A DNA stretch of 64,000 nucleotides, taken from NCBI GenBank assembly GCA_003952965.2, contig CM025853.1, positions 24,028,714-24,092,713 on the forward strand. The letters run 5' to 3'. A program made the position numbers and the translations under genes. Positions within the stretch are counted from its first letter, which is position 1. Every line of letters starts with the position of its first letter. Below, one piece after another: positions 11,208 through 23,189 of the stretch. This DNA is from Morella rubra. Taxonomy: Eukaryota > Streptophyta > Magnoliopsida > Fagales > Myricaceae. The notes beneath the pieces are model-generated. The model saw nothing but the letters and a program-made list of their open reading frames with translations. It was not told the origin of the DNA and did not search any database.

Positions 11208-13521
11208 CCTACTATAAGCATTCTAAGCATAGGCAATAATGTTACGGGCTTAGGGCCCAAAATCTTAGCCCAAACTGTTTTTTTGAAAAGCCTAATCTTA
11301 AATCTTTCGGCCCGCCCTGCGGGCAGTGTTTGCGATAACTTTGCTTGTAACGGAAGTTGTGTGCTCTACGTGGGCTGCAAACTTCAAGCGGCCATGAGCA
11401 ATCTCTGAATCATTCGGCTTTTGTTTTCCTTTCCCCTCCCCCGGCGTTAGAAATCCTATTAAATTTAGTACTCCATAGGGATATGCTCGACTCAATTTGA
11501 TCCATATTTTCAGCGTGGTGCCGATATATATTGACTTAGTCAACCTTCTCAATTGGAACTTTTGTGTATAAACAGTCGTCCGCATTTAGAGTTTCGCATC
11601 AGGGTACTCCCTCGCTTACACCAAGCAAGCAAGCGAGCGCGACCTTTAAATCAAGCAAGTTATCACAACTCTTTAGAGAAAACTGCACTTAATGCTTACT
11701 TACACTTTCAGTGGCAAATCATTTTAGCAGAAAGATTAAACAAAACATTTGCTTAACACTATTGCAAGCGTTGGTTGGAATTCTCGAACAAAACCGGCAC
11801 ATTGGAATATTTCTTAGGTTTAAGCGCTTACGTACGTGTCGAATGCCGGGGATTGCCTCGCCAGACGAGAAGGAAGTCAGGAACCTTCCCAGACAGACCC
11901 AGCGGAAAATCAGGAACTTTCCGGTGCATAAACCCAGAGTCAGTTAAGCCGTGACCAACTGGCCAAAGGTCTCTGGTCAGCGCCGCAACCACGCGGACTG
12001 GACATCGGCTAAGCTATAGCTGTCAAATGCGCTGGCCCCGACCGCCATTTCAAATCCAGCAACGCTGGCCTGGGTGGACCTAACCCATTTTACTTGCTAA
12101 GGACCCACTTCCAGCATCTCATTGCTCAAGACATGCTTAGATTTGGATTCGCTTTCACGCTCTACCCTTTACTTCTTTTCCGACAAATAGACCTTTCCTT
12201 AATTTATCGGACAAAAAATAGACCTTTCGTAGTTACTTCGCAATGCAAATAAAATAAAGAGAACTCCATTGATAATTGTCTGTATATTTTCTCTTTTAGA
12301 AGCTAACTACACCCTCGCTATAAAATCATGCACGCAAATACAACTGGATTAAGTAGTTTCATACGCAAGGTACTATGGTTTATACAGAAAGCATACTTTT
12401 TAATAAACCATTTTCCCTATTTTTAAATTCAACTTGATGTGGCAATGTAACTTAATTAGCTCTCTTTCAAGGGTCATTATTTAGGAACGAAATCACAAAT
12501 TGAGGAGTTATTATTTTTAGAGGATTTAGTTATAAAGTTGTCATTATCAGATAATAATATTTAATAACTCCAATAGCCTCTAATATAGTAAAAAATATTA
12601 CAATATTTTTAAAAATCTGTAATCAGTAACCCAGAAAAGGAAATTTTCTAAAATACCATATATATATAAAGAGCAGAAGGGTAACATGCATACCAAATAG
12701 TCTCATGAAACAATTATTCCTATTCAACTCTTAGACAATATATATAGGTGTCTTCGAGTGTGGATGAGTTGTTAATGTGTATAATCAATCTCTTAGCTAA
12801 TTTTACGTAGATTCTCTATAAAAATAAAAGTAGAGACTTAAATTATGCGTTCAATAAGGAGATTGCATGTATCTTGGGGTTTGCCATAGTTTTGAGTTCT
12901 TCGGGGCGTTTAAATTGGCTATATAATGAAGGATTGATCATCGGCTTATAAAAAAAAATTTATATTACGAAAATTTAGGTATATGTTAAGATGAAGAATA
13001 ATTTAGCCAATTAGATATAATTCCCGACAAGGTGTATACTTCATAGTGACAATCGTAATGTAAGCTTAAATAATAAATTAATATTATAAAATAAAAATAA
13101 CTCTTATAATAGATATAATATATTTTCTTATCATATTATCTATTTTTATTAATATAAATATAAAAATAATTATTTAATTTATCTTCCCTTTTATTTTTTA
13201 ATCAATTTTGACTGCACGAAAATTTAGTTTACAAAAACCACCAAAATCCTAAAAGCCACAGCAGCAAAGCAACTTGCCCTATTTTTAAAGATTCTCGGGT
13301 CCACATCATAATACCTATCAAAAGTTGTCCAACAAACAGAGCCCACACTATTATATTCCCCACCTCCTTGTCACTCTAGCACAAACCACCAACCCAAAAG
13401 ACACTCTTCCCTAAACGCGCAATTGCAAACACAGGCACAGGCAAGCCCCCTTTTCTCTTCCTCGCCTCTGCTGTCTGGACAAAGATCCCACCCGCCTCTC
13501 TCGTTCTCTGGTTCTCTGAAA
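11208..13521. other. Upstream region of the TMK-type kinase gene
   Basis: The first part (11220-12150) is of mixed composition with a GC-rich patch near 11300-11320. The second part (12180-13200) is very AT-rich. Small open frames (11298-11585 minus, 11553-11947 plus) have no recognisable product. The last 150 bp before 13522 is C/T-rich, as in many plant 5' leaders. A weak TATA-like TTATATT lies at 13351-13357; I cannot place the transcription start. Confidence 0.4.
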
Positions 13522-16500
13522 ATGGGTCGGCGGAGAACCCTGCTCTGTCTCTCTTCCTTCATTTTATCCCTCCTGATCACTCTCTCATCCTTCGCAGCCG
13601 CCGATGACGCCGCTGTCATGTCTAAGCTCCTCGCCGCCCTCAGCCCCGCCCCGTCTGGCTGGACCGCCTCCACTGACTGCTGCAAATGGAAAAATGTTAA
13701 CTGTGACGGCAGCGGCCGGGTCACTTTCATCAACTTGGCTTCTCAGTCTCTGTCGGGTATTCTTCCCTCCGATCTTGGCTCTCTTAGCCAGCTCACCTCT
13801 CTCTCTCTCCAACAGAACTCCTTCTCTGGACCCCTACCTTCGCTTGCCAACCTCTCCTCTCTCCAACAACTCTTCCTTGATAACAACAATTTCTCCTCCA
13901 TTCCCGCTGGTTTCTTCCAAGGACTCACTAGCCTGCAGACCTTGAGCTTGAGCCAGAACTTGAATCTTGCACCCTGGACCATCCCCACCGAGTTGACTCA
14001 GGCGACTAGCCTCGTCAAACTGTATGCCAGCAATGCCAATGTTATCGGGTCCTTGCCGGATATCTTCGGCTCCTTCCCTAGTTTGCAGGATCTCCGGCTT
14101 TCTTACAACAATCTCACTGGCCCTTTGCCTAAATCTTTAGGAGGTTCGGGGCTTCAGAACGTATGGCTCAACAACCAGCTAAATGGGTTGTCTGGTACAA
14201 TCGACCTGTTGTCCTCTATGACCCAACTGTCCCAGGTCTGGCTCCACAAGAACCAGTTCACGGCTCCGATCCCTGACTTGTCTAAATGCACAACCTTGTT
14301 TGATCTGCAGCTCCGAGACAACCAGTTCACCGGCATCGTCCCACCCTCGTTGATGTCGATTTCCAGTCTGAAGAACATTTCTTTGGATAACAATGAGCTC
14401 CAGGGCCCTTACCCAGAGTTCCCGTCGAGTGTGACTGTCACTCTTGGCGATACCAATAGCTTCTGTAAGAGCACCCCAGGGCCGTGTGATTCACAGGTGA
14501 CGACATTGCTTGAGGTCGCTGCGGCGTTGGGGTATCCGAGCAAGCTGGCGAGTTCCTGGCAAGGTAACAACGCCTGCGCCAGTTGGAGTTCCATTACCTG
14601 CGATTCACGGGGGAAGATTATCACTGTGAATTTCGCGAAGCAGCACTTTATCGGGACGATCTCGCCGGCCTTTGCGAATTTTACATCGTTGAAGGCTCTG
14701 TCTCTGAATGATAACAATTTGACCGGTTCGATACCGGCTAGTCTGGCCAGCTTGCCGAGCCTTCAGGCTCTCGACGTTTCCAATAATAACCTTACGGGAT
14801 TGATTCCGAGTTTCGCATCGACGGTGAAGTTAACTACGGCCGGTAATCCGTTGCTTGGGACAACTACTCCGACCACTGGAAGTGGAGCCGGACCCTCCTC
14901 GGTTCCGAATGGCACAACGCCTGATGGGAGTTCGGCTGAAAGTGTGAACACTTCAGCCTCACCTGGTATGATTGCTGGTATAGTCGTCGCGGTGGTTGTT
15001 TTTGTTTTGGTTGTGTTATTTGTTTTGGTTAAATGTTATGTTGGTAAGCGCCATAGGAAGTTTGGAAAGGTGGGGAATCCAGAAAATGGGACGGAAATCG
15101 TTAAGAACGGGGTAATGGGTGGTGTGAATGGTTATGGAGGAGTGCCAAGTGAACTGCAAAGCCAGAGCAGTGGAGACCGTAGTGATCTTCACGTTTTTGA
15201 GGGTGGAAATGTTGCGATTTCTATCCAAGTACTTAGACAAGTGACTGACAACTTTAGTGAAGATAAAATTTTGGGTCGGGGAGGATTTGGAGTTGTCTAT
15301 AAGGGGGAATTGCATGATGGGACCAAGATTGCTGTCAAGAGAATGGAATCCGTGGCAATGGGGAACAAAGGAATGAATGAATTTCAGGCAGAGATTGCGG
15401 TCCTTACAAAAGTGAGGCATAGGCATCTGGTTGCTCTTTTAGGATACTGTATCAATGGCAATGAGAGGATTTTGGTGTACGAGTACATGCCTCAGGGGAC
15501 GCTAACTCAGCATTTGTTTGAATGGCAAGAGAAAGGCTACTCTCCTCTTAGTTGGAAGCAGAGGATTACAATTGCATTGGATGTGGCTCGAGGAGTTGAG
15601 TATCTCCACAGCTTAGCTCAACAGAGTTTCATTCATAGAGATTTAAAACCCTCGAACATACTTCTTGGGGATGATATGAGGGCCAAGGTTGCCGATTTTG
15701 GTTTGGTTAAGAATGCACCTGATGGGAAGTACTCTGTGGAGACACGATTGGCAGGGACATTCGGGTATCTCGCACCTGAGTATGCAGGTAAGAAAAGCTC
15801 TAGGTTTTTATGCTTTAGTGTTTTAGCTGAATCAATCAGGGTTACCTAGCCATCATTTTACTAGCGAACTGTGTAATTTTAGCTTAGATGTGTAGCTTCC
15901 GTATGCTTGTGAAATTTCTGATAAATTCTGCTCAACTTGTAGAACTTCTAACAGTTTGTTTGCACATCTTTATTCATTTTATTGTTTAGGAAAGAAAGTA
16001 AAAATCCTGCTTTCTGCTTGACAACATCCTAAAATCCCAGAAGAGGGAAGGACTACAAATAAGATTAGAATGAGAATGCGCAGGAATATTTTACTTTTAA
16101 TGAGAGCATGATATTTTTAACTCTTAGTATCTATATCTTGTAGCCGCATAATTCTCACTATAAAATCTGAGAACATACACTCTGCATATGTGAACTAGCT
16201 ATTCCTTTGTAATGTACCTGTTAAAGTTTCAATTTTGTTATTCATCACCTTAAACTATCAAAAATTGCAACGAGCAATTTTTGGGCCTGAAATATGGAAT
16301 TTTTTTTACTTGAAACCCAATGTCCTAAGTATGTTTCTTAGAAGATTCATATTACAATTATTTGGCAGTTTGAGAGGTAAGAAGTATCAAAACTGAATGT
16401 TTGATGGAACCTTAAAAATAGGTGGTAGTTCGGGGTTGTAGACTGTACTTTTCCCTGAAAAATGGAGAACATAGAAATCTATTCTTTTGCATGGCAGGAA

Positions 16501-17462
16501 CCAATTTAGCATTATTACCTTGTCCACTTTATTCACCCACCCATTTTTATTTTATTTTTATCATGATTGTTGTTGTATATTTATTCACACAACAAGCACT
16601 CATATTTTCTCTTTCGGTTGGCTTTTCTTTTCATTTCCTCATGTCAAAGATTTTCTCTGCGTGACATTTTCCTGCTGAGTGTTACCGTAAATTCCTAGTT
16701 CCAGAAAATACTATAAGCACGTGTATGGATTTTAGATAGCTAAGTTCCCTTGTAAATAATCATTTTCTGCTTTGAGAAACTCCGCTAGTTTAACTTGCTC
16801 AGAATATTTAATTTTTCCAAAGCATCAAGACAGTCTTCAAAAGAGGTGATCATACGTTTGATCCCCTTCCACTTTCTTTGTTTTTATTCTGTTGTGTCTA
16901 TTGCACCATTGGAAGTTAGCTTGATAGTCTTTTTTGTTTATCAACAGCTACTGGAAGAGTGACCACCAAAGTGGATGTGTATGCATTTGGGGTGGTTTTG
17001 ATGGAGATCATTACTGGTAGAAAAGCACTGGATGATACTATGCCAGATGAGAGGTCTCATCTGGTCACTTGGTTCCGTAGGGTCCTAGTCAACAAAGAGA
17101 ACATCCCAAAGGCCATTGATCAAATTCTCGACCCTGACGAAGAGACCATGGAGAGCATATACAAAGTGGCTGAGCTGGCGGGACATTGTACCGCTCGCGA
17201 GCCATACCAGAGACCAGATATGGGGCATGCAGTCAACATCTTAAGTCCTCTTGTAGAGCTGTGGAAACCAACTAGTCAAGAAGCAGAAGAGAACTGTGGC
17301 ATTGACCTAGACATGAGCCTTCCTCAAGCTCTACAAAGATGGCAAGCAAATGAAGGTACTTCCACGATGTTTAATGATATATCGTACTCCCAAACTCAAT
17401 CAAGCATTCCCTCAAAACCTTCAGGATTTGCGGACTCATTTGATTCAATGGATTGCCGATGA
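13522..17462 (+). CDS. TMK4: TMK-type LRR receptor-like kinase (TMK4/BARK1-like)
   Basis: Plasma-membrane LRR receptor kinase of the TMK family, known for auxin-linked signalling and, for TMK4/BARK1, contact with BAK1. Two exons: 13522-15787 and 16948-17462, joined in phase 1 inside the kinase domain to restore APEYAATG, giving 926 residues (Arabidopsis TMK4 is about the same). Order: signal peptide (residues 1 to about 26), LRR block, non-LRR island with paired cysteines, second short LRR block, Ser/Thr/Pro-rich spacer, one membrane segment (about 483-505), kinase. Visible kinase residues: G-loop GRGGFG (585-590), Lys606, HRDLK with Asp707, DFG with Asp725, GTFGYLAPE. The C-terminus SMDCR is a TMK hallmark. 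I chose the Met at 13522 because it puts the signal peptide at the N-terminus; an in-frame Met at 13423 would add 33 unlikely residues. The intron sits where the pseudogene at 1-1995 has its own. TMK4 against other members is inferred partly from neighbours. Confidence 0.93.
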
Positions 17463-20400
17463 GGGGGAAGAAAAAAAAAATCAGAAGGCAAAAACCGTAA
17501 ACAAAGACAAAGACTTTAGAATTGGAGTGGAAGAGGAAAAGTTGGTTTGAGGTGGGTATGAGGAAAAAGGGGCAGGTTGCCAAGCTGTTTTATCCAGCTG
17601 GTTACCAAATGGTCTCCCTGTTTTTGTTTGTTATTGTTGTTTTCACAATCTTTTACCTGTACTAAACCAGAAGATGTAGAAGCTTTCTATGTTACTATTT
17701 TTTTTTTCTTTAAAACTGACCAATTCATTTGGTGACGGTCTGTATCAGAAAGAAAGGCAAAGGGTACAGATTTGTAAGATATATATATTTTCTACAGTTT
17801 TTTCTTGGAGCTAAGATCAGTTTTTTGTGTTGGTTATCTTTTCTTGTGTGGAACTCCTGGATGGAAATATATGTAGCTTTGAAACTGTTTGCATTGAATA
17901 GAATCTACTCATGACTAAGAAGTAATCTGTACAGAGTATGGCGCAGTAATTCTAATTTCCTTTGGGTCACTTTGTGCCCAAGATCTGTTCTTATGACAAC
18001 ACAACAGTTATTATAAGTTATAATTTATCAGGTGAGTAGACCAGAAAATAAAATTCTGGTCATCATGGAATTGAAAACAAGCGTTAATTGGAACTTCAGT
18101 TCTCATGAAATTTCCCCTGCAACCCAAACTTCGCGTCCGAAATGACGTGATACACGACAATAATGATATTGGCAGACAGAGTGCAAAACATTTTTTCGGC
18201 TAGCTTTGATGCCGAAAGAGTTAGAATAGATTTGAACCAATTTTCTATGATACGGCAATATGGTCAACGAATTGGCATGCATTTCCTTTCAACTCTTCCA
18301 TGTAAAGGATTGTCAGAAACCTGTAAAAGCGATCAGATTCAACTGGAGGAGGCTGATTGGACTCAGAATTTTTTTAAAACGATCAACCTGTGAAGCCCCA
18401 GATTAGCAGAAAGTAAATCTGAGTGTGTAAATACTTTGGGAGTCCAGTTCCATTAAACTGGCTAAAATCTTCTTCCGCACATAAAAATCTCAGGAAAACA
18501 TAGGATACTTCCATCCTTCGACCAAAAAGCCTACTTCGAGCAATCAAAAGGGCAAAAGGTTTTATAATGTGGGTTCGGTGGGGTTGTAGCTGTAAGCGTA
18601 ACGTCGCATGTGGGTGTGAGAAAAAGCAGCCAAGAGAGATTTGCGCATGTTAGGGGCATTTGAAAAGTGGGACCTTTTCCCTTTAGACGACTTCTGCAAT
18701 GGAGCACATGCAACGTGGGCCCTTTTCTTCTTTAACTTCTTATCATTTGGGGGTAGGTATATTATTAGATGGAATTGATGCTTCAGAATTTAGATACGCA
18801 ATTGCGGCCACAAAGGAGAAGATCACCCATCAGGTGATTCAATAATAAAGAGTTGGTTACCTCCAAAGCTAATGGATTTGAATGAAAGCGACGGTGCTTT
18901 TGTGGAGGAAGATAGACCGTGGAATAGAAGAGTTAGGTCACTTGGAAATCTATTTTTGGGAAGCTTAGCTCACTACCAAACTGCACGTTGAAGGGGTTAA
19001 CGTTGTTGTCATCTTATGGTTTAGACTTTTATGACCAAAGAAAATCTCGATCGCCAACGAGGAAAAGGGGGAGACACATACGTACGGCATTTTCAAGGGT
19101 AGTTGACAAACTTGTATTAATCTCTTAAAAAAATGCTATTTATTATGTCATTAATATATTAATTAATGCAATTTAACCCATTAATAGAATTCATTAATGT
19201 TTTGGTAAAATAAAAAATTTAACTTTAAATTTTTAATTAAGGTCTCAAATTATATTGGGTCGCTCCTACTCATATACATCTAGTGCCATTAGCTTGAAGC
19301 GAAGTGTTAGGAGTAAAGGGAATAGGACCTAAACTTCTACCTAACTAGTTCTTATCCAGAGAACTTCTACCTGGCCCCGCTTTCGTAGACCCATTTGTCA
19401 ATCTCTTATGAGAGACCTAATTTTAGCTGTTCTCTAGAGCTTTCGTGAATATAGCTTCTATATTTCTACATGTTTTGTGGGCTTTTAGACTTCCTCAAAA
19501 TTTGAATTTAATCATATTTTCTTTAAAAAAAAGAGGCTAATACTGGAAATTTTGATATTAGAGAATCGATATTCATATGGTAGGTGATCCACATCAACAT
19601 GGTAATTACTAATCTGTTTTGGGTCCGATGTCTTACATTAATGTGATTGAAGTCTAGTGCATGCAAATGGAATTTTAAAAGATTTAGTCTAAGAATTTTA
19701 AAGGATCTTGATTCTGATCTTGAACTCAAGAAATTAGCCTTAATCAATTCCCTTCAGTTTTAGATAGAACAGCTTGGATATGCTTGTTCAAGCTAATGGT
19801 AGGTGATGCAAATCAACAAGTTTTGGGTTTTACAAGATTTTGTACAGCCGTGATTTGGTTTTGTATTTATATCTGTGCTTTACCGTGGTTCGAAAGTCCC
19901 ACCCAAATTGCAGAGACGTGACGGTACAATTCAAGTATTGATGTGCTTTTTGTGTTTGTTTTAGGCTAGCTAGAATCATACAGAGAGTAACTCTCTTTCT
20001 CCTGCCAAACCTCACAGCCGTTAGCCTTCACAATAATCTTGTCACAATAAAATTAAACAAAGACATTCCCTCCTTTTGGAGAGCTCAAATCGCTCCCCCT
20101 TTTTAAAAAAAAAAAAAAAATCAAAACACCCAGCCTTTCGTTAATACGGCAATAATACACTATAGTCTGGGTCAGTCCCGACATACCGCCAGATGAGATC
20201 AGGATAGTGCTCAAAAGTACGGAGATTGCCTCTTGAGGTAAACTTAACGGTGGCCCAATGAGCCAACTAGTGCGCTCCCATATTCGCACCTCTTCGGACA
20301 CGGATTGCCTTCTATTTCTGCATCTACTGCAGGAGGGTATAGATCTTGATCATAGTCGGGAGGGTATGGATTGCCTTTTCTTCGTAGTCAACGTCTCTTT

Positions 20401-21529
20401 GGCTTTGTCGATGGGAGTATCTCATGCCCTCCTCAGTATACTTCCAGTTCAAGTTCGAGCCCCTCAGCTGGTGCCAATTCCTCTTTGAATCCTGCATTTA
20501 CTCAATAGTACTATAGGATCAAATCATCCTAACTGCCCTCATGTCTTCGTTGTCTGAAAACATTAATTCTTGCTCAAGGTGCAGTGGCGGAGGGAGGGAG
20601 GGTCTAACCGGGCCTTGGCCCCGGTTGGCCCAATTCAAAATGTTTAATTTTTATTTATTTATTTATAACTAATATGTGTCTCCTGTAAGCAAGCTAGCCC
20701 CCCTTAAAGCCTAGTGGATTGATTTGCAATCAAAGTAATTGATTTCTTTGAAATAAAATCTCATTTTGATGTTAATTCTCTCTAATTTAAGTTTATATAC
20801 GCACAATATATGAATACGTGCTGGTTTTAGATTAAGATCTCTTGTGCTTCTAAGATCTTGATGTTACTTTTTGTTATGATGTTATTTTTGTAGACTAAAA
20901 AGTATGTTTGAGGTAATTGAAATTTTTAAGAGTACATGTTCAATCTTTTGATATTCTATTGAAACCGCACTCTATACTATCTTGGAGGTCGAATGTTTGA
21001 ATATGTCATCTCTTTTATTCACTTATTAATCAACAAGTAAAGATAAGAGCTTGAGTGATCTTCCTTCCAATAACAAGAGAAGGGGGCAAGTTGCATAGGC
21101 TAAGCAGCTCTGCTCTAAAATTTGTACATAGTTAACATTAACAGTACAAACTAATTGTTGCATATTTTTAGATAACTTTGCCTACAAACATAAAGTATCA
21201 TTATTACCTAAAAACATATAACGTCATTATCATTGTGCCTTTACCACAATTCAGTTGGGTTGGCTGACCAAATAAACTATTTGTCACGTGGGAAACTCAC
21301 TTTTTGTAATGGTGTATTTTCATATTAGCTCCCTCATATTTATAATACCAAATGAATTTAATTTTAGTCCTTAATTTTTAATATTTTAATTTTAAGACAT
21401 TTTTTTATATTACATAGAAAAAAAAATTTCTATTATTTTTCTTTAAGAGTTGGCCATTTAAATTTATTTTTTATTTCTGACTTGGCCACTGTCAAGGTGA
21501 TTAGTGTTTCAACCTCCAGAGATGTATAG
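17463..21529. other. Intergenic stretch, no recognised gene
   Basis: The first 400 bp probably holds the kinase 3' untranslated region. After that I find only short open frames with unrecognisable translations (18163-18393 plus, 19523-19747 minus, 20258-20488 plus). A GTGGCGGAG word near 20584, often seen at ends of plant DNA transposons, has no matching inverted partner in the window. Confidence 0.45.
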
Positions 21530-22031
21530 GCTGCCTTGGAGAGAATGTTCTCCTCTCATTTCCAGGCACGAGTAATGCAAATTCGCTATAAGTTGTCCAC
21601 CATAAAAAAGGGCAACCTTTCCATTTCTGATTATTTTCAGAAATTATATGGAGCGAACCAGTTAACCTTTCCATTTCTGATTATTTTCATTGAATTTCAT
21701 GCCTCGTATTTTGGTGTGAAGGACGAGATAACGGCGGCAAGACTAAAGATGGATTGTGTTCTTTTCCTCGCTCCAATTCATCCTCCAAGACTCATCAAGC
21801 ATTCTTATGTCAGCAAGTTCCAGTTGAAATATAGCACTCTCGTCTAGGCCACTCTTCCTTAAAAACCATTCAGGAAGTGATTTCCAAGTTTGATCAAATA
21901 AAAGCTCATGGTGTTTGCACTGCTTGCCAGCAAGGCTAAAGTCACCGTCTCCCTCTTACTTTGTCTCACTGAGTCTAAGTCTGCAAATCCAGATTTCTCT
22001 GATGTGGGGTTCAGCCCGTGTAATGTCGACT
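21530..22031 (+). mobile_element. Ty1-copia retrotransposon fragment
   Basis: Two pieces of copia polyprotein in the plus direction. The first (about 21530-21660) reads LERMFSSHFQARVMQIRYKL and NLSISDYFQKL, typical of plant copia gag. The second (about 21840-21940) reads RLGHSSLKTIQEVISKF then CTACQQG, typical of the GAG-pre-integrase zinc-finger region. What normally lies between (gag zinc knuckle, protease) is missing, and a 26-bp run (AACCTTTCCATTTCTGATTA...) is repeated at about 21614 and 21664. No LTRs were found. A short decayed remnant. Confidence 0.7.
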
Positions 22032-22363
22032 AATTGGAATATTATTTTCTATTTTTCTTATAATAAATATAAAAAATTCATGTAAATGATCTATTTTTTC
22101 ACTTTTTTCAAATACTTATAAAATTTTAATTTTTCATCACATTATCTCAAAATTCAAGAAAATTTATAACTTTTTCAAAATTTTTACAAAACTTATAACC
22201 TTCCAAAATTTGCTTTTAATTGCTTTAATTTTGATTCTCCAATATTTTATTATTATTATAAAAATTATTTTATAATTTTTCTTCCCTCATCAAATTATTC
22301 TTTTTTTTATAATATTCATTTAAATTTTCTCTGACAATTTACGTAGAGATAGAAATAAGTCTA

Positions 22364-22365
<2 letters not shown>

Positions 22366-22409
<44 letters not shown>
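22366..22409. repeat. (AT)n microsatellite
   Basis: An uninterrupted AT dinucleotide run of about 43 bp in an AT-rich intergenic region upstream of the glucanase gene. Confidence 0.97.
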
Positions 22410-22412
<3 letters not shown>

Positions 22413-23102
22413 CAGTGGTAGAGAATTATTTTTCCTACTATCTCTTACAAGAGGATTAGTAATTATTGCTATACTTTTGATTGGAATCCACAATTTCGAC
22501 ATGGGAAGCTTTGCAAATAGAAGACAATTAAGATCCTTAATTAGCAACAAATCATATACAAAGTAACAACCCCGTCCAAGGAAAACCAATAAACAGACGG
22601 AAAAGACCTTTTTCCCGAAACGAAAATTGTTCAGAGAACAAAATGTCGTCTCGAGATCAGACCCCCAGTTCCAAGGACTTCATAAACCAGGTATGTGAAT
22701 ATCTTAATTAATAGCGGCCTTTTCCCTCTTTAATTACCCAATTCATGGCTTTTGACATGCCCAACGTCTACTTCCTGATAACCCCGTAACTACCTTCCTT
22801 GAACTGGCAAAGAAAGGATGAAAAAGTACTGAAACAAATAGAATCCAAGAAGACCCCATGCGGCTATGCCCTCTTTCATTTGATAATATATCTTTGCCTT
22901 TTTCTTTTATAGTACTGCACTGTAATCACTCACTCGATCAGTTCTGCCTGATGCTTTCCTTCGGTTTCTTGCGAACACGGAAAATAATAGAATCTCAGGA
23001 TTTTTCCTACTTTTATGCTTTCACAAAGATCATGGAGCTATACAAAGCTGTGCCCGAATATCTGCTACTTTCCTCTTCGTTACGATATTTACCCCCTCGG
23101 CA

Positions 23103-23113
23103 TATTTATATAT
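23103..23113 (+). promoter_or_regulatory. Probable TATA box of the A6-like glucanase gene
   Basis: TATTTATATAT lies about 77 bp before the start codon at 23190. That would place transcription start near 23140 with a 50-bp leader. Judged from sequence and spacing only. Confidence 0.5.
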
Positions 23114-23189
23114 GTCTTCCTCTCTTCTTTGAAAGGAATCAAACCACCCATATCCAGTAGAGCTTTGCAATTCAGAGCAATTACCACTT

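Noticed and set aside
13423..13521. An upstream in-frame Met giving a 33-residue longer kinase
   Set aside because: The extra residues would put the signal peptide core far from the N-terminus; the Met at 13522 fits the family and begins a standard signal peptide.
20400..20500. GTTCGAGCCCC near 20453, resembling a tRNA/SINE B box
   Set aside because: No A box at the right spacing, no cloverleaf and no clear tail or target duplication were found.
20582..20600. CAGTGGCGGAG-like start of a plant DNA transposon
   Set aside because: No inverted partner or target duplication could be found within reach, so no element can be drawn.
22366..22409. (AT)n run as a cruciform or origin-like element
   Set aside because: An ordinary microsatellite in AT-rich intergenic DNA; no other supporting feature.
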